Source: Solirubrobacter pauli
GTDB taxonomy: Bacteria; Actinomycetota; Thermoleophilia; Solirubrobacterales; Solirubrobacteraceae
Assembly (NCBI RefSeq): GCF_003633755.1
Contig: NZ_RBIL01000001.1
Location: 62,001-126,000 of the forward strand
Direction of reading: 5' to 3'
Length of the DNA: 64,000 nt
In this document: positions 32,554-39,017 of the stretch, piece after piece
How the letters are laid out: every line of letters starts with the position of its first letter
Position numbering within the stretch: position 1 is the first letter of the stretch
Notes under the pieces: model-generated
The model's input: the letters and a program-made list of their open reading frames with translations, nothing else
Database searches by the model: none
Told to the model about the DNA's origin: nothing
Position numbers and translations under genes: made by a program

Positions 32554-33804
32554 GTGAAGGTCCGGCTCGCTTACGGCGTCGGAGGGCTCGAGGTCGAGCT
32601 GCCCGACGACCGCACCACCGTCGTCGAACCCGCGTACCACGAGGGTGCGCCCGACGAGGCCGCCGTGCTGCGCGATGCGCTCCGGCAGCCGGTCGCGGGT
32701 CCGCCGTTGCGCGAGCTCGTGCGCCCCGGGGTGAAGGTCGCGATCTCGATGTGCGACGGCACCCGCGCGCAGCCGCGCGACAAGATGATCCCCGCGGTGC
32801 TGGAGGAGCTGGGCGTGCCCGACGAGGACGTCGTGATCCTCGTCGCCACCGGCACCCACCGCGGGAACACCGACGAGGAGATCCGGGCGATGCTCGGCGA
32901 CGACGTCGTGTCGCGCATCCGCGTGGTCAACCACGACGCGCGCGACCGGTCGACGCTGACGTACCTGGGCGAGCACGGCCGCGGCGTGCCGGTGTGGATC
33001 AACCGCGAGTGGGTCGAGGCGGACCTGCGGATCACGACCGGGTTCGTGGAGCCGCACTTCTTCGCCGGCTTCAGCGGCGGGCCGAAGCTCGTCACGCCCG
33101 GGCTCGCCGGGCTGGACACGGTGCTCGTGCTGCACGACGCGGTGCGGATCGGCGACCCGAAGGCGACGTGGGGCATCACCGAGGGCAACCCCGTCCACGA
33201 CGACATCCGCGCGGCCGCCGCGGCAGCGCCGCCGCACTTCGCGTTCGACGTGATCCTCAACCGCGAGCAGCGCGTGATCGAGGCGTTCGCGGGTGAGCTC
33301 GGGCCGATGCACGCGGCCGCCTGCGCCGCGGCCCAGACGCTCGCCATGCAGGCCGTGCCGGAGCCGTTCGACGTGGTCGTCACCAGCAACTCCGGCTATC
33401 CGCTCGACCAGAACCTCTACCAGGCCGTGAAGGGCATGTCGGCGGCGGCGAAGGTCGTCAAGCCGGGCGGGCTGATCGTGTGCGCCGCCGAGTGCCGCGA
33501 CGGGTTCCCCGGCCACGGCTCCTACCGCGAGCTGCTCGAGCAGCACGCGTCGCCCCGCGCGTTCCTGGACGCGCTCAAGCAGGCCGACCATGTCACGCCC
33601 GACCAGTGGCAGGTCCAGATCCAATACAACGTCCAGGATCACGCCCGGCTCGTGATGCACACGTCGCACCTCTCGGACGACGAGCTCCGCGCCGTCCACC
33701 TCGAGCAGACGCGCGACATCTCGGCGACCGTCGCCGCCGAGGGATCCTCCGCGACCGTATGCGTGCTCCCCGAGGGCCCGCAGACGATCGCCTACGTCGA
33801 CTGA
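32554..33804 (+). CDS. larA: Nickel-dependent lactate racemase-family protein (LarA-like)
   Basis: 416 residues covering the full LarA family (DUF2088 plus C-terminal domain). Expected blocks are seen: KVAISMCDGTRAQPRDKMIP, VILVATGTHRGNTDEEI, RVVNHDARD, and the cofactor-region block TTGFVEPHFFAGFSGGPKLV with its His and Lys, which in LarA tether the nickel-pincer nucleotide. Further on are VVVTSNSGYPLDQNLYQAVK and GGLIVCAAECRDGFPGHGSY. LarA racemises lactate; relatives act on other 2-hydroxy acids. The cofactor-making larB, larC and larE are not in this window. The symbol is by family; the substrate may differ. Divergent from a MerR regulator. Confidence 0.82.
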   Translation: MKVRLAYGVGGLEVELPDDRTTVVEPAYHEGAPDEAAVLRDALRQPVAGPPLRELVRPGVKVAISMCDGTRAQPRDKMIPAVLEELGVPDEDVVILVATGTHRGNTDEEIRAMLGDDVVSRIRVVNHDARDRSTLTYLGEHGRGVPVWINREWVEADLRITTGFVEPHFFAGFSGGPKLVTPGLAGLDTVLVLHDAVRIGDPKATWGITEGNPVHDDIRAAAAAAPPHFAFDVILNREQRVIEAFAGELGPMHAAACAAAQTLAMQAVPEPFDVVVTSNSGYPLDQNLYQAVKGMSAAAKVVKPGGLIVCAAECRDGFPGHGSYRELLEQHASPRAFLDALKQADHVTPDQWQVQIQYNVQDHARLVMHTSHLSDDELRAVHLEQTRDISATVAAEGSSATVCVLPEGPQTIAYVD

Positions 33805-34024
33805 CCAAGACTGCTAGCCTTGAGCGCTACAGGTCGGGCAATTGCGCCCGGCGTCGCCGTGCCCAGCGCAGTAGACGTTGCTTTTGCAACCCCTCCACCC
33901 GCTCTGCACATGCGCGAGCACGCCGGCGGAGACCGACGCCGGGTCCCCATGACCCACGCGCGACGCAGATCCCGCCCGTCAACCGCGCGGCGACCAAATT
34001 CAACTTGATCGGAGGACGACTCCC
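33805..34024 (+). other. Intergenic region upstream of the small-protein pair
   Basis: No gene is supported here. It contains one clean hairpin, GTTGC-TTTT-GCAAC (33877-33890), 72 nt past the larA stop, which could end larA transcription. The stretch before 34011 is less GC-rich than its surroundings (CCAAATTCAACTTGATC) and presumably holds the promoter of the following small genes. Confidence 0.4.
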
Positions 34025-34198
34025 ATGGGTCAGTCCCAACAGCAGCACCGCACCCCCTCCACGCGCCGCGAGTCCGTCTCCACGGCCGTCGGCATCGCCG
34101 CCGAGCGCGCGGCCCTCGCCGCCCGCGAGCGCGACCTCGTGCAGGCCCGCGCCGCCGCGCAGCGCCTGGCGAGCACGTCATCGGCGAGCGCCCGATGA
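34025..34198 (+). CDS. Small Gln/Ala/Arg-rich protein (57 aa)
   Basis: The ATG has a strong ribosome-binding site, GGAGG at 34011-34015, 9 nt upstream. The product starts MGQSQQQHRTPSTRRESVST and continues as a charged helix (AAERAALAARERDLVQARAA). Codon third positions are almost all G/C. The stop overlaps the next start (ATGA). No family recognised; an amphipathic helix of this type could be a DNA- or protein-binding factor. The frame is too short to be trusted on length alone, but the ribosome-binding site and the coupling support it. Confidence 0.55.
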   Translation: MGQSQQQHRTPSTRRESVSTAVGIAAERAALAARERDLVQARAAAQRLASTSSASAR

Positions 34199-34368
34199 CC
34201 CCGCCCCCGAACCCGGCGCCCCGCCCGCGTTCCGCCTCGCCGGCGGAGCGCAGCGAGGAGTTCGCCGCGCACCAGCAGAAGCTCAAGGACGAAGCGGCCG
34301 CGCGCCGCAAAGCGGCCGAGAGCGACCCGGCCGCGAAGCCCAAGCCGCGCCCGACGTCCAGCGGCTGA
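34195..34368 (+). CDS. Small Pro/Lys/Ala-rich protein (57 aa)
   Basis: Starts at the ATGA overlap with the previous small gene and has the same length, 57 residues. It has a Pro-rich disordered beginning (MTPPPNPAPRPRSASPAERS), a charged helix (EEFAAHQQKLKDEAAARRKA) and a basic Pro tail (AKPKPRPTSSG). Probably mostly disordered. No family recognised. Copy A of the dispersed repeat begins 8 nt after its stop. Confidence 0.5.
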   Translation: MTPPPNPAPRPRSASPAERSEEFAAHQQKLKDEAAARRKAAESDPAAKPKPRPTSSG

Positions 34369-34376
34369 CACCCCGG

Positions 34377-34492
34377 TCGTCCAGCCAGCGCACCCCTCCT
34401 CCCCAAGGAACGCGCTCGCTCACAAGACGACGCCGGCCTGAAGACGCGCAACGACCTCATCGGCCCCGCCTGACCAGCGGGGCCGAGTTCGT
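34377..34492. repeat. Dispersed repeat, copy A (diverged, partial)
   Basis: About 116 bp that align with the 3' half of the 248-bp repeats at 60039 and 61682. Shared blocks are TCGTCCAGC, CCCCTCCTCCCCA, GGAACGC, CTCGCTC, CAAGACGACGCCGGCCTGAA and ATCGGCCCCGCCTGACCAGC through GAGTTCGT (A has TCATCGG). It has several substitutions and small indels. It lies between the small-protein pair and the convergent epimerase gene. Confidence 0.85.
34460..34486. terminator. Conserved repeat hairpin, copy A
   Basis: TCGGCCCCGC and GCGGGGCCGA form a perfect 10-bp stem around CTGACCA. On the minus strand it starts 18 nt past the epimerase stop codon, and on the plus strand it follows the small genes. It could therefore terminate from both sides. 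Confidence 0.6.
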
Positions 34493-34504
34493 CAAGGGCC
34501 ACGC

Positions 34505-35323
34505 TCAGAGCATGCCCTCGCGCGCAGCGGCGTGGATCGTCGGCACGGTCGGCTCGAAGCCGAGCGCACGCGCCAGCGAGCCGTCCATGCGGCCGGCCCA
34601 GGGCGTGGCGAGCGGCTCGGCCGAGCCCTCGATCGGGGCGCCCGCGTACTGCGCCATCTCGTAGACCGTGACGGGCGCGTCGTCGGTGATGTTCACGACG
34701 CGGCCGTCCATCGCCCCGGTCAGCGCGAGGCGGAAGGCGATCGCGACGTCGCGGTGGTGCGCCACGGAGTAGCTGTGAGCGGGATGCAGGCCGAAGCGCG
34801 AAGCGAGCGCGGGCATCGACTCGAGGTGGCCGTCGCCGTCGCCGTAGACGAACGGCAGCCGCAGGATCGACCAGGTCAGCCCGCTGTCGCGCAGCAGCGC
34901 CTCCGCGGCCAGCTTGCTCGCGGGGTAGGCGGCCTTCGCCGTGGCCGGGTCGTCCTCGCGCGCCGGGTGCCCGACGTCGCCGCCGTAGACGTTGCCGGTG
35001 CTCGCCATCACGAAGCGGGCGCTCGGCGCGTGGGCCTTGACGGCGTCCACCAGGTGCCGGGTGCCGTCGAGGTTGGCGCGCCAGATCGCGTCCTCGTCGC
35101 CGGTGCGGAAGAGCGCCGCGAGGTGCACGACCGCGTCGACGCCTTCGACCGCCTCGCGCAGCGTGGCGGGGTCGGAGAGCTCGCCGCGCACACCGGTCAC
35201 GCCGGCCGGAAGGTCCACCTCGCGGCGGACGAGCGCGCGGCAGTCGAACCCTGCCGCGGAGAGGCGGGGCAGGAGGCGCGAGCCGACGAGGCCGGTCCCG
35301 CCGGTGAGCAGCACAGTCTGCAT
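34505..35323 (-). CDS. NAD-dependent epimerase/dehydratase (extended SDR)
   Basis: 272 residues. The Rossmann glycine motif is TGGTGLVGSRLL, with VVHLAALFRTGDED for the cofactor pocket. The active site is YPASK (Tyr-xxx-Lys) preceded by MASTGNVYGG (Ser/Thr). Extended SDRs of this kind reduce or epimerise sugar nucleotides or other alcohols in the cytoplasm. The ATG at 35323 has GGAG 6 nt upstream; another ATG at 35335 touches the palindrome. The gene is divergent from a MarR regulator with a 29-bp palindrome between them, so it is the likely target. Confidence 0.85.
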   Translation of the reverse strand: MQTVLLTGGTGLVGSRLLPRLSAAGFDCRALVRREVDLPAGVTGVRGELSDPATLREAVEGVDAVVHLAALFRTGDEDAIWRANLDGTRHLVDAVKAHAPSARFVMASTGNVYGGDVGHPAREDDPATAKAAYPASKLAAEALLRDSGLTWSILRLPFVYGDGDGHLESMPALASRFGLHPAHSYSVAHHRDVAIAFRLALTGAMDGRVVNITDDAPVTVYEMAQYAGAPIEGSAEPLATPWAGRMDGSLARALGFEPTVPTIHAAAREGML

Positions 35324-35336
35324 GATCATCTCCATT

Positions 35337-35365
35337 GCTGATCGTCAGTAGAACTGACGATCAGC
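35337..35365. promoter_or_regulatory. 29-bp perfect palindrome: MarR operator
   Basis: Arms GCTGATCGTCAGT (35337-35349) and ACTGACGATCAGC (35353-35365) are perfect 13-bp inverted repeats around AGA. It lies between the divergent epimerase and MarR genes, over the MarR -35 position and next to the epimerase leader. It is very likely the regulator's own site. Confidence 0.75.
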
Positions 35366-35372
35366 GTAGCGG

Positions 35373-35378
35373 TAAAAT
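35373..35378 (+). promoter_or_regulatory. Putative -10 box of second MarR gene
   Basis: TAAAAT, an AT-rich island in GC-rich DNA, ends 6 nt before the ATG at 35385. This predicts a leaderless transcript with its -35 covered by the palindrome. Confidence 0.5.
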
Positions 35379-35384
35379 TGCGGC

Positions 35385-35822
35385 ATGGCAACCGAGGAGG
35401 ATCTGGGGCCACGGCTCGCCGGCCGGCTCACCCACCGCCTCAAGCGCGCGCTGGTGGATCTCGAAGCGCTGCACGAGCGGCACCTCGCCCCGGTGGGGAT
35501 CAGTGCCCGCGAGCTCGCGCTGCTCCTGTTCCTCGAAGGCCGCGAGCCCGAGTCCCAGCAGCAGGCGGCCGCGCGCCTCGGCATCGACCGCACGACCATG
35601 GTCGGCCTGCTGGACTCGCTGGAGGACAAGGGGCTGGTCGCCCGCCGGCCGGACGCCGGGGACCGCCGGCGCAACGTCGTCGTGCTCACCGAGGCGGGCG
35701 AGGCGAAGCTCCAAACGGCGACCGAGGCCAGCGACGCCGCGGAGCGGGAGCTCCTCGCCTCGCTCGCCGAGCCCGAGCGCGTGCAGCTGCGCGCGCTGCT
35801 CGAACGCGTCACCGCCGCCTAG
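35385..35822 (+). CDS. MarR-family transcriptional regulator
   Basis: 145 residues. It has the winged helix with QQAAARLGIDRTTMVGLLDS and the wing region ARRPDAGDRRRNVVVLTEAG, including the family's DxRxR. Helices at both ends form the dimer. It starts 20 nt after a 29-bp palindrome shared with the divergent epimerase gene, so it probably represses both itself and that gene until a ligand appears. The next gene converges 8 bp away. Confidence 0.9.
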   Translation: MATEEDLGPRLAGRLTHRLKRALVDLEALHERHLAPVGISARELALLLFLEGREPESQQQAAARLGIDRTTMVGLLDSLEDKGLVARRPDAGDRRRNVVVLTEAGEAKLQTATEASDAAERELLASLAEPERVQLRALLERVTAA

Positions 35823-35829
35823 CGAAGAC

Positions 35830-36075
35830 CTAGTCCAGGACCTCGATGGTCACGCGGACGTTGGCGAGCTCGAACCGCTCCGACGGCGAACGGCCTTCGC
35901 GCAACGCGTCGACCGCCCCGTCCTCGAACATCTCGCGGATCTTCACCCCGAGGTCGTCGCGGAAGCTCTCGCCGGCCCCAGTGACGATCCGCTCCCCGGC
36001 GTAGACGTTCCACGCGCCGGTCGTCTCGATCACCTGGAGCCGCCCCACGAACTCGAGCTTCCGTCCCCGTTCCAT
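35830..36075 (-). CDS. Small hypothetical protein (81 aa)
   Basis: I do not recognise the family. It begins MERGRKLEFVGRLQVIETTG, with AWNVYAGERIVTGAGESFRD and an acidic helix (KIREMFEDGAVDALREGRSP). It ends VTIEVLD in a beta strand. It is soluble and compact, about the size of a single alpha/beta domain. The ATG at 36075 is selected because the frame upstream shows no coding character. Same strand as the DnaJ-domain gene 46 bp upstream, so possibly co-transcribed. Confidence 0.6.
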   Translation of the reverse strand: MERGRKLEFVGRLQVIETTGAWNVYAGERIVTGAGESFRDDLGVKIREMFEDGAVDALREGRSPSERFELANVRVTIEVLD

Positions 36076-36121
36076 GCGGCCATCCTCCCACGCCGCGCCC
36101 GGCGTTGGAAAGGGCGGCGGC

Positions 36122-36607
36122 TCAGCGACGCTCGAGCCGCGACACGACGTCGTCGAGCAGCTCGCCCACGCGCTGCGCGGCGGGGTGCCGGCGCCCTTCG
36201 GCGATCCGGTCGGAGAGCTCGTCGCGGATGTCGCCGAGGATCTTGCCGAAGCTGCCCTCGGTGTTCTCGGGGACCGGCTCGCCCGCCCCCTCCGCCGCGG
36301 CCTCCCGCGCGGCGCGCCGCGCGCGCTCGCGGGCGGCGTGCGCCTCGCGCAGCTCACGCTCGAGCGTCGCCATCCGCTCCTTCACGGAGTCGGCCGCCTC
36401 GGCTGCCCGGCTCGGCCGCGCCGCCCGCGGACGGGCGCGGACCTCCTCGTACGCCTCCTGGATCTCCGCGAAGCGCCGCGCGGACGCCTCCGAGCCACCG
36501 TTGCGGTCGGGATGGTGCAGCTTGACCAGACGCCGATAGGCGTCGTGCAACTCCTCGGCCGACGCTCCGGGAGCAACCTCGAGGACGCGGTACGGATCCC
36601 TGGGCAT
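36122..36607 (-). CDS. DnaJ-domain protein
   Basis: 161 residues. The J-domain spans ~1-60: DPYRVLEVAPGASAEELHDA, then RLVKLHHPDRNGGS with the essential HPD. It lacks the Gly/Phe region, zinc fingers and C-terminal substrate domains of true DnaJ. After the J-domain comes an Arg/Ala-rich coiled region and an acidic tail. J-domains stimulate Hsp70 ATPase, so this would be a specialised co-chaperone. Its client and Hsp70 partner are not in the window. Confidence 0.85.
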   Translation of the reverse strand: MPRDPYRVLEVAPGASAEELHDAYRRLVKLHHPDRNGGSEASARRFAEIQEAYEEVRARPRAARPSRAAEAADSVKERMATLERELREAHAARERARRAAREAAAEGAGEPVPENTEGSFGKILGDIRDELSDRIAEGRRHPAAQRVGELLDDVVSRLERR

Positions 36608-36682
36608 GCGTTGAACCTAGCCGACAGCACGGGCGCTGACGTGCCCTGCCGGCGCGGGAGCGGACCGCGGGCGATCGCCGGG

Positions 36683-36949
36683 TTACGCGTCGTTCGCCCG
36701 TTGTGCGCGGAAGGCCGCGAGCAGGACGTCGACGCCCTCCGCTGGGACGTCCTCGGCGCGCAGCGCGCCCGTCAGCCGCCGCGTCGCTCGCATCTGCTCG
36801 ACGTAGGCGGCGCAGCCGTCGCACCGGGCCAGGTGGTGGTCGACGACGCGCTGCTCGGAAGCGGGGAGCGCACCTTCGAGGTAGTCGGTGACGCGTTCGA
36901 CGAGCTCCTGGCAGGCGATGTCTCGCGGCGTCCTCCGGAACATGCTCAT
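36683..36949 (-). CDS. Anti-sigma factor with zinc-binding (ZAS/zf-HC2) domain
   Basis: 88 residues. The zinc-binding anti-sigma motif is seen as HHLARCDGCAAY preceded by a Cys in DIACQELVERVTDYLEGALP. There is no transmembrane segment, so this would be a soluble, possibly redox-sensitive anti-sigma factor of the RsrA type. The start overlaps the stop of the ECF sigma gene (ATGA at 36949-36946). Such coupling keeps sigma and anti-sigma in balance, and ZAS domains hold their cognate sigma factor inactive. Confidence 0.85.
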   Translation of the reverse strand: MSMFRRTPRDIACQELVERVTDYLEGALPASEQRVVDHHLARCDGCAAYVEQMRATRRLTGALRAEDVPAEGVDVLLAAFRAQRANDA

Positions 36950-37605
36950 GCGGCCATCACCTCCCCGCCAAGGTAGCGCTCGAGCGCCTGGCGGACCTTC
37001 GAGCGCGCGCGGTGCAGGAGGACGCGCTGGTTGCCCATCGAGACGCCGAGGAGCTCGCACACCTCGTCGGCGTCCCAGCCCTCGACGTCACGCAGCCGGA
37101 TGACGGCCCGCTGGGCGGTCGGGAGCCGCTCGATCGCGTCGGCGATGTGCGCGAGGGTCTCCTGGGAGAGCAGCCGCTCCTCGGGCAACGTCTCCCACGG
37201 GGCGGGTGGCGCGGCCCAGTGGTGGGGATAGGGGTCGCCGGCACCCTGGAAGCGTCCGGGGTCGACCGCGGGCTCGTCGCCCGCGGCGTCGCGGGCCGCC
37301 ACGGCGGAGAACGGCACGCTGCGGGCCTCCGCCACCCCGCGGGTCTTGGCGCGGTTGGTGAGGATGCGGAACAGCCAGGTCTTGAGCGTCGAGCGGCCTT
37401 CGAACCGCTCCAGGCCCCGGATGACGGCCAGCCACGTCTCCTGCACGACCTCCTCGGCGGCCTGGCGGTCGCGCACGTGCAGGCGCGCGACGTGCAGCAT
37501 CGTCGCGCTGTAGCGCTCGACCAGCGCGCGGAAGGCGTGCTCGTCGCCGCGGCGCAGGCGCGCGAGGAGCTCGGCGTCAGGATCGGCTGAAACCGGCGTG
37601 GCCAC
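36946..37605 (-). CDS. ECF RNA polymerase sigma factor
   Basis: 219 residues from the GTG at 37605. Region 2 is ELLARLRRGDEHAFRALVER through AAEEVVQETWLAVIRGLERF and STLKTWLFRILTNRAK. A variable Pro-rich linker follows, then region 4: IERLPTAQRAVIRLRDVEGW and DEVCELLGVSMGNQRVLLHR. It would direct RNA polymerase to a stress regulon and be held by the coupled zinc anti-sigma factor. An upstream ATG at 37686 is in frame but lies beyond a strong terminator hairpin of the preceding gene, so the GTG is preferred. Confidence 0.87.
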   Translation of the reverse strand: MATPVSADPDAELLARLRRGDEHAFRALVERYSATMLHVARLHVRDRQAAEEVVQETWLAVIRGLERFEGRSTLKTWLFRILTNRAKTRGVAEARSVPFSAVAARDAAGDEPAVDPGRFQGAGDPYPHHWAAPPAPWETLPEERLLSQETLAHIADAIERLPTAQRAVIRLRDVEGWDADEVCELLGVSMGNQRVLLHRARSKVRQALERYLGGEVMAA

Positions 37606-37643
37606 CGTACGCGCGACGCTACACCGCGTCACGGGCCGCCGCC

Positions 37644-37676
37644 AGGCGGCCACGGCACAGCGTGCCGTGGCCGCCT
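37644..37676 (-). terminator. Strong hairpin terminator after the propeller protein gene
   Basis: AGGCGGCCACGGCAC (37644-37658) and GTGCCGTGGCCGCCT (37662-37676) form a perfect 15-bp stem with a 3-nt loop, 12 nt past the stop at 37689. It separates the propeller gene from the sigma/anti-sigma pair on the same strand. Confidence 0.75.
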
Positions 37677-37688
37677 CGGTGGTCATGG

Positions 37689-38759
37689 TCAGCGGGCCGC
37701 GAGCCCGGCCAGCTGGCCGGCGCCGAGGTTGGCGACGCCCGGCAGCGCGTCCAGGCCGCCGTCGTCGCGGACGCGGTACGCGGTGATCTCGCCGGCGGCG
37801 GGGTTGATGGCGTACAGGTAGCCGCCCGCGACCGCGAGGTCGTTCGGGCGCGGCGCCGTGGCCGTGAGGCCTCCGGGGGTGAGCGCGGTCAGGCTGCCGT
37901 CGCGGGCGAGCGCGAAGCCGGAGAGGCTGCCGGTCGCGTTGCCGGTGTAGGCGAAGCGCCCGTCGCCGGTGACGACGACCCAGCACGCGGCGCCCTGGCC
38001 GACCGGCAGCGCGGACGTGATCGGGCGCAGCGCTCCGGTGCCCGCGAGCCGGTACGAGGAGACCGTGCTCGTGCCCGCCTCGGACACGACCACGTCACCG
38101 CGCGGCGAGAACGCGAACCCGAACGGCACCTCGCCGCCGGACGCGGTCACGACCGGCGCGCCGATCCGGCCGAACCGCAGCGGCAGCGTCTCGAGGCGGT
38201 TCGAGCCGCGCTCGGTCACGACCAGGTCGCGCCCGTCGGGAGCGACTGAGACCTGCGCGGCGCCGGCCGCGCCGGCGGTCAGCGGCACGGTCGTGCGGGG
38301 GCGCAGGCGGCCGGAGCCGTCGAGGTCGAAGCCGGTGACGTTGGCCACGCCGTCACGGTTGAGGACGTAGGCGTGGCCGTCGGCGATGTCGACGGAGACG
38401 GGCGTGGTGCCGCCCGAGGGCTGGCGGTCGACGAGCGTCAGGTGCCCGCGCCGGCCGATCCGGAACGCCGCGATGTCGTTGGAGCCGGCGTCGACCGCGA
38501 TCAGCAGCCGCCCGTCGTCGGACAGCGCCACGGCGCCCTGGGACTGGAGCGTGACGCCCGTGCCGACGCCACCGGTCCGGTACGTGGCGACCGGCGTCAA
38601 CGCGCCGTCCGGCCCGCGGTCGAACCGGTGCACGGCGTTGCCGGTCGGCGCGTTGGTCTGGGTGTACACGGCACCGCCCACGTCCGCCATGGCGGACCCG
38701 GTGAACAGCATGGCGAAGCCGACCGCGAGCGGAGCCGCGGCGCGCAGCTGGACCTTCAT
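37689..38759 (-). CDS. Secreted lactonase-like beta-propeller protein
   Basis: 356 residues. A signal peptide (MKVQLRAAAPLAVGFAMLFT, cut near SAMA) is followed by a seven-bladed-type propeller. Repeats include VHRFDRGPDGALTPVATY, AALSDDGRLLIAVDAGSN-like AVALSDDGRLLIAVD, VSVAPDGRDLVVTERGSNRL, FAFSPRGDVVVSEAGTSTVS and LAVAGGYLYAINPAAGEITA. This resembles 6-phosphogluconolactonase (YkgB/Pgl) propellers, but it is secreted. Enzyme activity is unproven; many such proteins are binding scaffolds. An AGGAGG lies just upstream of the ATG. Confidence 0.8.
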   Translation of the reverse strand: MKVQLRAAAPLAVGFAMLFTGSAMADVGGAVYTQTNAPTGNAVHRFDRGPDGALTPVATYRTGGVGTGVTLQSQGAVALSDDGRLLIAVDAGSNDIAAFRIGRRGHLTLVDRQPSGGTTPVSVDIADGHAYVLNRDGVANVTGFDLDGSGRLRPRTTVPLTAGAAGAAQVSVAPDGRDLVVTERGSNRLETLPLRFGRIGAPVVTASGGEVPFGFAFSPRGDVVVSEAGTSTVSSYRLAGTGALRPITSALPVGQGAACWVVVTGDGRFAYTGNATGSLSGFALARDGSLTALTPGGLTATAPRPNDLAVAGGYLYAINPAAGEITAYRVRDDGGLDALPGVANLGAGQLAGLAAR

Positions 38760-39017
38760 CTTGAGGAGCCTCCTGGGGATGGAGTTCGTTGTCGGAGGCC
38801 TAGTCGCGGCGTCCGCGAATGCGTTACAACCGATGTGCCGAGCTCACCCCCTCACCCTCGACTCGAGGCTGAGGTTCGGTCTCGCCGTGGACGGTTTCCC
38901 ACACCCCCTGACGTGGCCCCGGTGGAGGTAGCCGCACCCTAATGGGTACGTGCGGCCTATTTCTGGGGTGGCCCTCCATTGTCGGGGTGTGGCGGGTGAG
39001 CGACGTTGGCCGCAGAC
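38760..39017. other. Divergent intergenic region before the 11.8-kb operon
   Basis: No gene is supported. It holds the ribosome-binding site of the propeller gene (AGGAGG on the minus strand) and a dyad GCCGCAC (38931-38937)/GTGCGGC (38950-38956) with an inner ACCC-TAAT-GGGT. The promoter of the four-gene operon is presumably between this dyad and 39018; a TTG at 39006 is an alternative start there. Confidence 0.4.

Noticed and set aside
37606-37686. Longer ECF sigma factor starting at ATG 37686
   Set aside because: The extension crosses the 15-bp-stem terminator of the preceding gene, and its sequence does not resemble sigma region 1 or 2.
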